A stretch of DNA of 62,083 bases, from assembly GCA_910584205.1 (NCBI GenBank), contig CAJUAA010000023.1, positions 1 to 62,083 on the forward strand. The letters are read 5' to 3'. The notes under the pieces were generated by a model. The model did not search any database. It worked only from the letters and a program-made list of their open reading frames with translations, and had not been told where the DNA came from. Source of the stretch: an uncultured Lachnospiraceae bacterium. Its GTDB lineage: Bacteria; Bacillota; Clostridia; Lachnospirales; Lachnospiraceae. A program made the position numbers and the translations under genes. This document shows, piece after piece, positions 33,801-42,970 of the stretch (positions within the stretch are counted from its first letter, which is position 1; each line of letters begins with the position of its first letter).

Positions 33801-35625
33801 AGAACAGGAATACAATCAGCCGTTCAGCCTCCGGCTCTGGGCGAAAATGTTTCCGCTTTTTCGATCTTACAAAAAATACTTTCTCACGACCATGGGGCTC
33901 AACATCTTTCTGGCCGCCGTGGACATTCTGGTGCCTCTGTTTCAGAGCTATGCCATCGACCATTTTATCACAAAGAATACACTGGACGGGCTGGGGCCCT
34001 TTGCGGCAGCCTATGTGCTGATGATTGCGGCGCAGACGGTCAGCGTATATGTTTCCGTACATGCGGCCACGACCATCGAGATGAATCTGGGGCGGGATCT
34101 GAAATGGATGCAGTTTAAGCATCTGCAGACGCTGTCTTTTTCCTACTACAATACCACGCCGGTGGGCTATATCCATGCCCGGGTCATGAGTGATACCCTG
34201 AAAATCGCTTCCATGGTTGCCTGGGGGCTGGTGGATATGTTCTGGGCGTTCCTCTACGTGGTGACCGTATTCGCCGTCATGCTCGTTCTGAACGCGGGGC
34301 TGGCTCTGATCATCATGCTGGTAGTGCCGGGGATCGCCCTTTTGACGGTGTATTTTCAGAACAGGATTCTGCACTGGAACCGGAAGATACGGCGGATCAA
34401 TGCCCGGATCACCAGCGCCTACAATGAAGGGATCACAGGCGTCAAAACTTCCAAAAGCATGGTGATCGAGGAGGACAACGACCGGGAATTTTACCGGAGG
34501 ACTTCGGAAATGCATCAGGCGGCCAGCCGGTCTGCAAAGCTGAACGCGGTCTACATTCCGCTGATTCTGTTTTTCGGTTCCGTCGTTTCCGCCATCGTGC
34601 TGGCAAAAGGAGGCGGCATGGTGCAGAAGGACTGGATGCGGCTTGGTACGCTGTCCGTATTTATTTCCTATGCGGTAGTGATCTTTGAACCGATCCAGCA
34701 GCTGGCAAGGCTTCTGTCCGAACTGATTTCCTGCCAGGCCAATATCGAGCGGGTCATGGACCTTCTGGAGCAGGAGCCAAACGTGGTGGACCGGGAGGAT
34801 GTGACAGAGCGGTACGGGGACGCCTTTACGGCAAAACGGGAAAACTGGGAGCGGATCAGGGGAGACATTGTCTTTGAAGATGTGTCCTTTATGTATCCTG
34901 ACGGAAAAGAATACGTGCTGGAGCACTTTGATCTTCACGTGCCTGCGGGCATGAATGTGGCCATCGTGGGGGAGACGGGCGCCGGCAAGTCCACGCTGGT
35001 CAATCTGCTGGGGCGTTTCTTTGAGCCCACAAAGGGCCGGATTCTGATCGACGGCGTGGACTACCGGGAGCGGTCCCAGCTCTGGCTTCACAGTCAGATG
35101 GGCTACGTACTGCAGAATCCCCATCTGTTTTCCGGCACTATCCGGGAAAATATCCGCTACGGCAGGCTGGACGCCACGGACGCGGAGGTGGAGGAAGCCG
35201 CCAGGCAAGTGTCCGCAGACACGGTGGCGGCGAAGCTTCCGGACGGGTATGAGAGCGATGTGGGAGAGAGCGGCGGAAGGCTTTCCGTGGGGGAAAAGCA
35301 GCTCATCTCCTTTGCCCGGGCGATTCTGGCGAATCCGGCGATCTTCGTGCTGGACGAGGCCACCTCTTCCATTGACACAAAGACCGAGCAGCTGATCCAG
35401 AATGCGGTGGAACATCTGCTGAAAGGCCATACCTCCTTTGTGATCGCCCACCGGCTGTCTACGATCCGCAGGGCGGATCTGATTCTGGTGGTGAGAGACG
35501 GGAAGATTATGGAGCAGGGAACCCATCAGGAGCTGCTGGCCCGGAAAGGATACTACTACGAGCTGTATTCCAGACAGTTTGAAGAAGAGGCGGCCATGCG
35601 GGTGTTCGCAGGAGAAAAAACCTGA
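33787..35625 (+). CDS. ABC exporter half-transporter, catalytic subunit
   Basis: A 612-residue partner of the preceding protein. It has six helices, then Walker A GETGAGKST, a non-standard signature (LSVGEKQ in place of LSGGQ) and an intact Walker B with catalytic Glu (VLDEATSSID). Since each ATP site is built from Walker motifs of one subunit and the signature of the other, the active site pairs this Walker B with the canonical LSGGQ of the first subunit. The ATG at 33787 follows AGGAGG and lies inside the first gene, so translation is coupled. Confidence 0.93.
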   Translation: MAVYEEQEYNQPFSLRLWAKMFPLFRSYKKYFLTTMGLNIFLAAVDILVPLFQSYAIDHFITKNTLDGLGPFAAAYVLMIAAQTVSVYVSVHAATTIEMNLGRDLKWMQFKHLQTLSFSYYNTTPVGYIHARVMSDTLKIASMVAWGLVDMFWAFLYVVTVFAVMLVLNAGLALIIMLVVPGIALLTVYFQNRILHWNRKIRRINARITSAYNEGITGVKTSKSMVIEEDNDREFYRRTSEMHQAASRSAKLNAVYIPLILFFGSVVSAIVLAKGGGMVQKDWMRLGTLSVFISYAVVIFEPIQQLARLLSELISCQANIERVMDLLEQEPNVVDREDVTERYGDAFTAKRENWERIRGDIVFEDVSFMYPDGKEYVLEHFDLHVPAGMNVAIVGETGAGKSTLVNLLGRFFEPTKGRILIDGVDYRERSQLWLHSQMGYVLQNPHLFSGTIRENIRYGRLDATDAEVEEAARQVSADTVAAKLPDGYESDVGESGGRLSVGEKQLISFARAILANPAIFVLDEATSSIDTKTEQLIQNAVEHLLKGHTSFVIAHRLSTIRRADLILVVRDGKIMEQGTHQELLARKGYYYELYSRQFEEEAAMRVFAGEKT

Positions 35626-35716
35626 GGAAGACGGATTTAGACGAGGAGTATCGCAGGATCGACCGGGAGACTGGCCGGCCTTTCGCCAGCAGGAGCGATG
35701 AGGAGCTGACAGGAGA

Positions 35717-35920
35717 ATGGTAAGGAAGAAGAACAAACGCAGTCTGGAATATCAAGGGAAACGGTATTTCTGGTATGTGAAAAAGAACAGTTCCGGTATA
35801 CCGAGGATCCACATTGTATCGGAAGATAAAAAAGTCTGCCTGGAATGTCCGCTGTTTGATACAGAGCTTCCGGTGACACCGAAGGAAATAAAAAAATGTT
35901 TGGAGAAGCAAAAGGTGTAA
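35717..35920 (+). CDS. Small basic protein of unknown function
   Basis: A 67-residue protein, basic, with aromatic RYFWYVKK and a CLECP pair, ending in KEIKKCLEKQKV. AGGAG occurs upstream both at a workable and at a too-close distance. No membrane segment or known domain is recognised. Codon use is more AT-rich than in the ABC genes before it. It opens an accessory patch that runs to 39253. It may be a genuine small gene; confidence is moderate. Confidence 0.5.
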   Translation: MVRKKNKRSLEYQGKRYFWYVKKNSSGIPRIHIVSEDKKVCLECPLFDTELPVTPKEIKKCLEKQKV

Positions 35921-36044
35921 AAGCAATCAGATAACCTGTTCAGAGAACTGGACACAGATATAACAATAACGATTCGAATGTTTTTGATACAGGCGGACCG
36001 GGGAAAACAATCAATACAGGAAAAGAAAGGGTGCAGGGGAAAAA

Positions 36045-37742
36045 ATGGCAAGAGTCACAGGCATCGGGCATCAGGATTTTGCACATGTGATTACAAATGA
36101 TATCTTTTACGTGGACAAAACGTTGTTTATCAAGGAGTGGTGGGAGAATCAGGATGCGGTTACCCTGATCGCGCGCCCAAGACGTTTCGGAAAGACTCTG
36201 AATATGAGCATGCTGGAATATTTCTTTTCTGTTGCTCGCCCGGGCAGAGGCGATCTTTTTGAAGGCCTCGCCATATGGAAGGAGGAGCGATACCGGAAGC
36301 TTCAGGGAACCTATCCGGTTATCAATCTGTCTTTTGCGCCGGTGAAGAGAAGAGATTATCAGTCCACAATTCAGCGGATCAATCAGATTCTGACGGATCT
36401 GTATCGCCGGAATGCATTTCTTCTGCAGGGAGATCTGCTTTCGGAACAGGAGAAGGAAGAGTACCGGCGGGTTTCTGAAGATATGCCGGAGGTCGTCGCC
36501 GGCAAGTCCCTTCATAAATTGTCGGAGTATCTATACCGCTATTATGGGAAAAAGGTCATTATTCTGCTGGATGAATATGACACGCCGCTGCAGGAGGCCT
36601 ACGGAAACGGATACTGGGAAGAGTTGGTGGGATTTATCCGGGATCTGTTTAACATGACTTTTAAGACAAACCCATATCTGGAACGTGCGGTTATGACCGG
36701 GATCACAAGAATCAGTAAGGAATCGATTTTTTCGGATTTGAATAATCTGACAGTTGTAACGGTTACCTCGGATCTGTATGCGGAACAGTTCGGTTTTACA
36801 GAGGCGGAGGTGTATGACGCATTAAAAGAATATGGCCTGGAAGGACAGATGCAGAGCGTAAAGCAGTGGTATGACGGTTTTACGTTTGGAAAAAAGACCG
36901 ATATTTATAATCCGTGGTCGATTATCAACTATCTGAAATGCGGCAGGTTTTCCCCATACTGGGCCAACACCAGCAGCAACGGTCTGGTCGGAAGGCTGAT
37001 TCAGAGGGGCAGCAGGGAAATCAAGGAAACCATGGAAGAACTACTGAGGGGAAAGACGTTTCAGGTGCAGCTGGATGAGCAGATTGTGTTCAGCCAGCTG
37101 GATACTTCAGAGCATGCAGTCTGGAGCCTTCTGCTGGCCAGCGGATATCTTCGGGTGGAAAATTTCTCTGTGGATGAATGGGGAGAGGGCGTCTATGAAC
37201 TTACGCTGACCAACAGAGAAGTCCGCCTGATGTTCCGGGGGATGATCGACCGCTGGTTTGCGCAGTTTACGCCGGCATATAATGATTTCCTGAAAGCCCT
37301 GCTTTTAGGGGATCTGGATGCCATGAATCTGTATATGAACCGGGTGTCGCTGGCTACGTTCAGCTGCTTTGACACGGGTGTACAACCATCCGGGTCGGAG
37401 CCGGAGCGGTTCTATCATGGCTTTGTCCTGGGGCTTCTGGTAAATTTGGAAGGCCGGTATACGATCCTGTCCAATCGGGAGAGCGGCTTTGGCAGATATG
37501 ACGTGGTACTGAAGCCAAAAAGGGAGGCAGACGATGCGGTGATTCTGGAGTTCAAGGTCAGGAATCCCGGAAACGAGCACAGTCTGGAAGAAACGGTGCA
37601 GAATGCGCTGGCACAGATCGAAGAGAAAAAATATGCCGCGTCCCTGGAAGCGGAAGGGATATCGCCTGAGCGGATCCGGCGCTATGGATTTGCGTTTGAG
37701 GGAAAGACGGTGTTGATCGGTCAGGGAAGCAGTGTTGCTTGA
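36045..37742 (+). CDS. AAA-ATPase-like / PD-(D/E)XK nuclease superfamily protein
   Basis: A 565-residue protein of the AAA-ATPase-like plus PDDEXK_9 type, abundant in gut anaerobes. The N-terminus has YVDKTLFI and a P-loop-like ARPRRFGKTLNMSML, then VIILLDEYDTPLQEAY as Walker B. The C-terminus shows the nuclease-like core GFGRYDVVLKP, ILEFKVRN. No experimentally proven role is known to me; defence or toxin-related roles are only speculation. An AGGAAAAG lies before the start region. It precedes two DUF4253 genes on the same strand, 33 bases apart. Confidence 0.88.
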   Translation: MARVTGIGHQDFAHVITNDIFYVDKTLFIKEWWENQDAVTLIARPRRFGKTLNMSMLEYFFSVARPGRGDLFEGLAIWKEERYRKLQGTYPVINLSFAPVKRRDYQSTIQRINQILTDLYRRNAFLLQGDLLSEQEKEEYRRVSEDMPEVVAGKSLHKLSEYLYRYYGKKVIILLDEYDTPLQEAYGNGYWEELVGFIRDLFNMTFKTNPYLERAVMTGITRISKESIFSDLNNLTVVTVTSDLYAEQFGFTEAEVYDALKEYGLEGQMQSVKQWYDGFTFGKKTDIYNPWSIINYLKCGRFSPYWANTSSNGLVGRLIQRGSREIKETMEELLRGKTFQVQLDEQIVFSQLDTSEHAVWSLLLASGYLRVENFSVDEWGEGVYELTLTNREVRLMFRGMIDRWFAQFTPAYNDFLKALLLGDLDAMNLYMNRVSLATFSCFDTGVQPSGSEPERFYHGFVLGLLVNLEGRYTILSNRESGFGRYDVVLKPKREADDAVILEFKVRNPGNEHSLEETVQNALAQIEEKKYAASLEAEGISPERIRRYGFAFEGKTVLIGQGSSVA

Positions 37743-37775
37743 CGGAGAGGAAGAAGAACAGGAGGCATTTAAAGA

Positions 37776-38498
37776 ATGGATCTAAAAACAAAGGAGATTG
37801 CAGAGGGCTTTCACTGTCCGTATACAGTGTTCGAGGAAGGGAGCGAATCGGAGAAGCTGGAGCGGGCCTACATGGAGGCGTTGAAGGAAGGGAAGAAGGG
37901 CGGCTTCTGGCCGGCGATCCTTCTGGTGGATGAGTATATGGAAGAATGGCTGGGGATCGTTGCGCAGGATGGTTACGACCGGGAGAAAGTTATCTCCGGC
38001 TGCGGGGACAACGGCAGGGTGATCCTGGCAGAACGCCTGGAAAAATATCTGGAAGATTATGGAGAGGAGTCCGGCAGCGAACTGATCGGACAGGAGACAG
38101 AAGGAGAGGAGTTGCATCATTTTACCGGATATTGTTCTTTCGGTGACGGCACACTGACATCAGATGCGCTGCTTCTGAAACTTCCGGTCAAAAATCCGTG
38201 GGAGATCATCGGATATCTGCCCATGGGCGGCTGGAACGACTGTCCCGGAGCAGAGGATATGATCGCGGTATGTAAATACTGGTATGAAAGATACGGCGCG
38301 GTTCCGGCAGTATTTACCCATGACGTGATGGAATTTTATGCGCCCTGCGGCCTGAACGGCGCGGACAGCCTGGAAACTGCGAAGGAGCACTATGCCTTCT
38401 GTACCGACCGGGTGGATCAGGGGACCAGGACGTATACGATCTCAGAGCTGGCAGCAGGGCTTATGCATTCTACGGTCTGGTATTTCTGGTGGGACTGA
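37776..38498 (+). CDS. DUF4253 domain protein, copy 1
   Basis: A 240-residue soluble protein. The C-terminal ~110 residues match DUF4253: LPVKNPWEIIGYLPMGGWNDCP, CKYWYERYGAVPAVFTHDVMEFY, and the tail STVWYFWWD. The N-terminal ~100 residues are shared with the next gene. The start follows AGGAGGCATTTAAAGA. DUF4253 has no assigned function. The two tandem copies arose by duplication and have diverged in their middle parts. Context behind an AAA/PD-(D/E)XK gene suggests an accessory cassette. Confidence 0.85.
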   Translation: MDLKTKEIAEGFHCPYTVFEEGSESEKLERAYMEALKEGKKGGFWPAILLVDEYMEEWLGIVAQDGYDREKVISGCGDNGRVILAERLEKYLEDYGEESGSELIGQETEGEELHHFTGYCSFGDGTLTSDALLLKLPVKNPWEIIGYLPMGGWNDCPGAEDMIAVCKYWYERYGAVPAVFTHDVMEFYAPCGLNGADSLETAKEHYAFCTDRVDQGTRTYTISELAAGLMHSTVWYFWWD

Positions 38499-38521
38499 GT
38501 ACGGAAGGGGGGGAATTCAGG

Positions 38522-39253
38522 ATGAATCCGGAGACAAAAGAGATTGCGGAAAGCTTTGGCTGTCCGTATACGTTGTTTGAAGAAGGTTCAGATTCCATGC
38601 AGGTGGAATGGGCCTGGCAGGTGGCGTTGAGAAGCGGAAAGAAAAAGGGCTTCTGTCCGGCCATTCTTGTACCGGATCGGTATGCAGACGAATGGCTGGC
38701 TGAGGGCGGACGAAAGGAACCGGAAAGAGAACGGATTCTTGCTGCCTGCGGGGACAACGGCAGAGAGATTCTGATGGGAACCTCTGAACCGAATGGAAGA
38801 ACCGGATTGGATGATGTTTTGGAAATGCTCGATCTGATCGGAGAAGAGACCAGAGGAGATGCGCTGCATCATTTTTCCGGATTCCGTGGAGAGTATATGG
38901 ACAGCAGAGCGACAGGGGCGGATACGCTGCTTTTGGAACTTCCGGTCAGACACCCCTGGGAGGTGATCGCTTATCTGCCCATGGCCGGCTGGCACTGCTC
39001 CGGCTCGGAAAAGCTGATCACCATATGTAAATACTGGTATGAAAGATACGGTGCGTTTCCGGCGGTATTCACATATGATACGATAGAGTTTTACGCACCA
39101 CGCAGACTGAACGGAGTGGACAGCCTGGAGGCGGCAAAGGAGCACTGCGCCTTCTGTCAGGAGCTGTTGGAGGATCTGGAGACGGGGAAACTGTCGGAAC
39201 TGGCAGCAGGGCTTGAACACTCAGACGTCTGGTATTTCTGGTGGATGCAGTAG
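38522..39253 (+). CDS. DUF4253 domain protein, copy 2
   Basis: A 243-residue paralogue of the preceding protein with the same order of motifs: ETKEIAESFGCPYTLFEEGS at the start, LPVRHPWEVIAYLPMAGWHC, CKYWYERYGAFPAVFTYD and the tail SDVWYFWWMQ. The ATG at 38522 follows GGGGGGG; 23 bases separate it from copy 1. A hairpin at 39268-39296 closes the cassette. Function is unknown. Confidence 0.85.
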   Translation: MNPETKEIAESFGCPYTLFEEGSDSMQVEWAWQVALRSGKKKGFCPAILVPDRYADEWLAEGGRKEPERERILAACGDNGREILMGTSEPNGRTGLDDVLEMLDLIGEETRGDALHHFSGFRGEYMDSRATGADTLLLELPVRHPWEVIAYLPMAGWHCSGSEKLITICKYWYERYGAFPAVFTYDTIEFYAPRRLNGVDSLEAAKEHCAFCQELLEDLETGKLSELAAGLEHSDVWYFWWMQ

Positions 39254-39267
39254 GTTTTGCCAGAGCG

Positions 39268-39296
39268 ACTGCCGCGGAAATCATATCCGCGGCAGT
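39268..39296. terminator. Hairpin between DUF4253 copy 2 and typA
   Basis: ACTGCCGCGGA (39268-39278) pairs perfectly with TCCGCGGCAGT (39286-39296). The following T tract is weak, but the position between convergent genes fits a shared terminator. Confidence 0.6.
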
Positions 39297-39376
39297 TGCA
39301 TTTCACCGATCGGTATGTTATGATAATCACGACATCTTTGGCCGAACATTCCGGCCGGATTTTCCCAGTGACAATG

Positions 39377-41209
39377 TTATACGCTTTCCTTCCGCATGGC
39401 CGCCCGTTTGCGTAGGGTGGGATCCAGGATCTTCTTGCGGATTCGTAAGGATTTCGGCGTGATCTCCAGAAGCTCGTCCGTGTCGATAAACTCCAGACAC
39501 TGCTCCAGGCTTAAGACTCTGGGCGGCGTCAGCTTCAGCGCCTCGTCCGCGCTGGAGGAACGGGTGTTGGTCAGCTTCTTGGTCTTGCAGACGTTGAGCT
39601 CGATGTCTTCGGCTTTTCCGTTCTGTCCCACCACCATGCCGGAATAGACCTTTTCACCTGGTCCGATGAACAGCGTGCCGCGTTCCTGGGCGTTGAACAA
39701 TCCATAAGTAATGGATTCGCCGGATTCAAAGGCGATGAGAGATCCCTGCTTGCGGTACTGGATATCTCCCTTGTAAGGCTCATAGCCGTTGAATATGGTG
39801 TTCAGCACGCCGGTTCCCTTGGTATCGGTCATAAATTCGCCCCGGTAGCCGATGAGCCCTCTGGAGGGGATGGAGAATTCCAGACGGGTGGAACCGCTGC
39901 TGTTGGTATGCATGTTCAGAAGCTCACCCTTGCGTTCGCCCAGCTTCTGGATCACGCTGCCGGCGTATTCGTCGTCCACATCCACATAGGCAAGCTCCAT
40001 GGGCTCCTGCCGCTTTCCTTTTTCATCATAGCGGTAGAGCACCTCCGCCTTGCTGACGGAGAATTCGTAGCCTTCCCGGCGCATGTTCTCGATCAGGACG
40101 GACAGGTGCAGCTCGCCCCGGCCGGATACCTTGAAGCTGTCCGTATTTTCTGTCTCCTCCACACGCAGGCTCACATCCGTGTTCAGTTCCCGGAACAGAC
40201 GGTCCCGGATGTGCCTGGAGGTGATGTATTTTCCTTCCGTACCTGCCAGCGGGCTGTCGTTGACGTTGAACTGCATGGCGATGGTCGGTTCGGAGATCTT
40301 CTGGAACGGGATGGCGCGTGGGGCTTCCGGAGCGCACAGTGTATCTCCGATGTGAAGGTCGGCGATACCGGAGATGGCTACGATGGAGCCCACGGTAGCT
40401 GTGGTCACAGGGACTTTGTTCAGTCCGTCAAATTCATAGAGTTTGCTGATCTTTACTTTCTTAATCTTGTCCGGCTCATGGTGGTTGACGATGACCACCT
40501 CCTGATTGACGCTGACATTTCCATTGTCCACCTTGCCGACGCCGATCCGTCCCACATACTCGTTGTAGTCAATGGTGCTGATGAGCACTTGGGTCGGCGC
40601 CTCCGGATCGCCCTCGGGGGCCGGGATATAGTCCAGAATCGTATCGAACAGAGGGGTCATGTCTTTTGGTTCTTTTTGAAGGTCCAGGGTTGCATAGCCG
40701 CCTTTGGCAGATGCGAACACAAACGGACAGTCAAGCTGTTCGTCGGAGGCATCCAGATCCATCAGAAGTTCCAGGACCTCGTCAATGACCTCTGCGGGGC
40801 GTGCCTCCGGCCGGTCGATTTTGTTGATGCAGACGATGACCGGGAGATCCAGTTCCAGCGCTTTTTTCAGCACAAATTTTGTCTGCGGCATGGAGCCTTC
40901 GAAAGCGTCCACCACCAGGATGACGCCGTCTACCATTTTCAGCACCCGCTCCACTTCGCCGCCGAAATCCGCATGTCCCGGTGTATCAACGATGTTGATC
41001 TTTACATCTTTATAGAAGACAGCCGTATTTTTGGACAGGATCGTGATTCCGCGTTCCCGCTCGATGTCGTTGGAGTCCATGACGCGTTCCGCTACTTCCT
41101 GGTTGGCGCGGAAGACGCCGCTCTGTTTTAAAAGTTCGTCCACCAGTGTTGTCTTTCCATGGTCTACATGGGCAATGATCGCTATATTTCTTACATCTTC
41201 ACGTTTCAT
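39377..41209 (-). CDS. typA: Ribosome-associated GTPase TypA/BipA
   Basis: A 610-residue translational GTPase. It has G1 AHVDHGKTT near residue 14, the G3 DTPGHADFGGEVERVL, and NKIDRPEARP; EF-G-like domains follow and the TypA-specific C-terminal domain (TRLEFSIPSRGLIGYRGEF). It acts on 70S ribosomes and in ribosome assembly, mostly under stress or cold. The start follows GAGGATTTGATGT. It is transcribed alone from the promoter at 41269-41296. Confidence 0.97.
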   Translation of the reverse strand: MKREDVRNIAIIAHVDHGKTTLVDELLKQSGVFRANQEVAERVMDSNDIERERGITILSKNTAVFYKDVKINIVDTPGHADFGGEVERVLKMVDGVILVVDAFEGSMPQTKFVLKKALELDLPVIVCINKIDRPEARPAEVIDEVLELLMDLDASDEQLDCPFVFASAKGGYATLDLQKEPKDMTPLFDTILDYIPAPEGDPEAPTQVLISTIDYNEYVGRIGVGKVDNGNVSVNQEVVIVNHHEPDKIKKVKISKLYEFDGLNKVPVTTATVGSIVAISGIADLHIGDTLCAPEAPRAIPFQKISEPTIAMQFNVNDSPLAGTEGKYITSRHIRDRLFRELNTDVSLRVEETENTDSFKVSGRGELHLSVLIENMRREGYEFSVSKAEVLYRYDEKGKRQEPMELAYVDVDDEYAGSVIQKLGERKGELLNMHTNSSGSTRLEFSIPSRGLIGYRGEFMTDTKGTGVLNTIFNGYEPYKGDIQYRKQGSLIAFESGESITYGLFNAQERGTLFIGPGEKVYSGMVVGQNGKAEDIELNVCKTKKLTNTRSSSADEALKLTPPRVLSLEQCLEFIDTDELLEITPKSLRIRKKILDPTLRKRAAMRKESV

Positions 41210-41268
41210 ACATCAAATCCTCTTCTTCATCTTCATTCCATTCTTTTTAACCGGTCTACAAGTTTAAT

Positions 41269-41296
41269 AGTGTATCACATTTTTCCGGGAAAACAA
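41269..41296 (-). promoter_or_regulatory. Promoter of typA
   Basis: On the minus strand TTGTTT and TACACT are spaced by 16 bases. The transcript would start about 50 bases before the typA ATG. Confidence 0.5.
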
Positions 41297-41451
41297 GCGT
41301 TTTTGGAAAAATACCGGACGGAAACAGGACATTCTGGAAAAAATTTGAATAAATTTTGAAAAAACAGGAATATTTGAAAGAGATGCTGAATATATATTAT
41401 AGACAAAATACGAAAAGAGACACTTCGTCAAACAGAAGGGAGAACAAAATT

Positions 41452-42078
41452 ATGTCAGATAAGATCATTGAAAACAACCAGGTATCCATTGTAGGAGAAG
41501 TCGTATCCGATTTTTCTTTCAGCCATGAAGTTTTTGGGGAAGGCTTCTACATGTTGAATGTGTCCGTAAAACGCCTGAGCGACTCCTGCGACGTGATACC
41601 GCTGATGATTTCCGAAAGGCTGATCGACGTGAACGAAGATTACCGGGGGGCCTACATCCAGGCTACGGGACAGTTCCGTTCCTATAACCGCCATGAGGAA
41701 AAGAAGAACCGTCTGGTGTTGTCCGTCTTCGTCAGGGAACTGGAGTTTATTGAGGAAGAGGTGGAGAATGCCAAGACCAACCAGATTTTTCTGGACGGCT
41801 TTATCTGTAAGATGCCGGTTTACCGCAAGACGCCTCTTGGCAGGGAGATTGCGGATATTCTGCTGGCAGTCAACCGTCCCTATGGAAAATCCGATTATAT
41901 TCCATGCATCTGCTGGGGGAGAAACGCCCGGTTTGCATCCGGCTTTGAGGTAGGCGGCCATACTCAGATCTGGGGCAGGATCCAGAGCCGGGAGTACATG
42001 AAAAAGATCGATGAGGAGGAAAGCGAACGCAGAGTTGCATATGAAGTGTCTGTCAGCAAGCTGGAATACCTGGATTAG
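41452..42078 (+). CDS. Single-stranded DNA-binding-like protein with two OB folds
   Basis: A 208-residue protein that looks like two SSB/PriB-type OB folds in tandem: residues ~10-105 (SIVGEVVSDFSFSHEVFGEGFY) and ~112-208 (FLDGFICKMPVYRKTPLGREIADILLAV, IPCICWGRNAR). The second half has the better SSB resemblance. There is no acidic C-terminal tail as in housekeeping SSB, so a specialised role in replication restart or recombination is likely. The ATG at 41452 follows GAAGGGAGAAC; an upstream in-frame ATG at 41356 has no ribosome site. Confidence 0.75.
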   Translation: MSDKIIENNQVSIVGEVVSDFSFSHEVFGEGFYMLNVSVKRLSDSCDVIPLMISERLIDVNEDYRGAYIQATGQFRSYNRHEEKKNRLVLSVFVRELEFIEEEVENAKTNQIFLDGFICKMPVYRKTPLGREIADILLAVNRPYGKSDYIPCICWGRNARFASGFEVGGHTQIWGRIQSREYMKKIDEEESERRVAYEVSVSKLEYLD

Positions 42079-42119
42079 GAGAGAACGGCGGAAGCAGGGC
42101 GGAGATCACGGATAAAAGC

Positions 42120-42148
42120 TTGCAATTCTCCCGGGGCTGGTGTAATAT
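42120..42148 (+). promoter_or_regulatory. Promoter of the adenosyltransferase gene
   Basis: TTGCAA (42120-42125) and TAATAT (42143-42148) with a 17-base spacer, about 65 bases before the start at 42212. Confidence 0.55.
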
Positions 42149-42211
42149 GAACCATATACTTACTTTGGACGGAAGTTTTGTGTTTCGGGTTTAAAACCAT
42201 GCGGGGAAGCT

Positions 42212-42700
42212 ATGAACGGGAGTAAATTACAGATTTATTTTGGAAACGGAAAAGGAAAGACGACGGCGGCCCTGGGGCAGGCGATCAAGGAGGCCAGCAA
42301 AGGGAAGACGGTCATCATCGTTCAGTTTTTAAAGGGAAAGCAGCCGGAGGCGATCAGCTTCATCCAGCGGTTGGAGCCGGAGATCAAGCTGTTCCGTTTC
42401 CAGCGGAAAGAAGCGGCGTTTGAGGATCTGAGCGATCAGGAGCGGAAGGAAGAGACCCTGAATATGAAGAACGGCCTGAGCTTTGCCAGAAAGGTGTTGG
42501 CAACGGGGGAATGCGATGTGCTGGTTCTGGATGAGATTCTGGGGCTTCTTGAGTACGGGATCGCAGAGCCCTCGGATATTCGGGAGCTTCTGGACGAGGC
42601 TGCGGAGGGCACGGATCTGATTTTCACCGGCATCCGGCTCTGCCCGGAGATGGTGGAGTGGGCGGACGAGGTGTATCAGATCTCTGCGCTGAAGGAATAG
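42212..42700 (+). CDS. Corrinoid adenosyltransferase (CobA/BtuR-like)
   Basis: A 162-residue P-loop protein starting with IYFGNGKGKTTAALG, the diagnostic Walker A of CobA/CobO/BtuR, and continuing DVLVLDEILGLLEYG (Walker B) and TDLIFTGIRLCPEMVEWAD. The family transfers the adenosyl group of ATP to Co(I) corrinoids to make adenosylcobalamin. It stands alone, away from cobalamin biosynthesis genes, which suits salvage. GGGGAAGCT precedes the ATG. Slightly shorter than enteric CobA (~190). Confidence 0.9.
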   Translation: MNGSKLQIYFGNGKGKTTAALGQAIKEASKGKTVIIVQFLKGKQPEAISFIQRLEPEIKLFRFQRKEAAFEDLSDQERKEETLNMKNGLSFARKVLATGECDVLVLDEILGLLEYGIAEPSDIRELLDEAAEGTDLIFTGIRLCPEMVEWADEVYQISALKE

Positions 42701-42710
42701 ATGCTCTGTG

Positions 42711-42739
42711 TTGACAAAGGAATCAGAAGATGTTATATT
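42711..42739 (+). promoter_or_regulatory. Sigma-A promoter of the lysine riboswitch/dapA operon
   Basis: TTGACA (42711-42716) and TATATT (42734-42739) with a 17-base spacer. The expected transcript start falls at the 5' edge of the riboswitch base stem. Confidence 0.85.
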
Positions 42740-42742
42740 GAA

Positions 42743-42899
42743 GACAGTTGAATTGAGAGATAGAGGTTGCGTGAATCATGAGTATGCTGGCAGATGTGTG
42801 CAGGCACAGAGGAAGACAGAGGAAAGGGAGGAACGCCGAAAGGACAGATACCCTGCAGGTCTGTCGCTTGGGCATGGGGTGAAGAACCACATGACTGTC
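42743..42899 (+). ncRNA. Lysine riboswitch (L box)
   Basis: The L-box landmarks are in order: ATAGAGGTTGC, then AGTA, then GGAAAGGGAGGAACGCCGAA, then CTTGGGCATGG. The P1 stem is closed by GACAGT (42743-42748) with ACTGTC (42894-42899). It precedes dapA, the first committed step of lysine/diaminopimelate synthesis, and an intrinsic terminator follows. Lysine binding should favour that terminator and lower dapA expression. Confidence 0.95.
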
Positions 42900-42970
42900 A
42901 TCTGATGCAGATGAAGCGCTATCCGGAAAGATGATCCACAGATGGTATCATCTCGTGTATTTGGGTTCTG

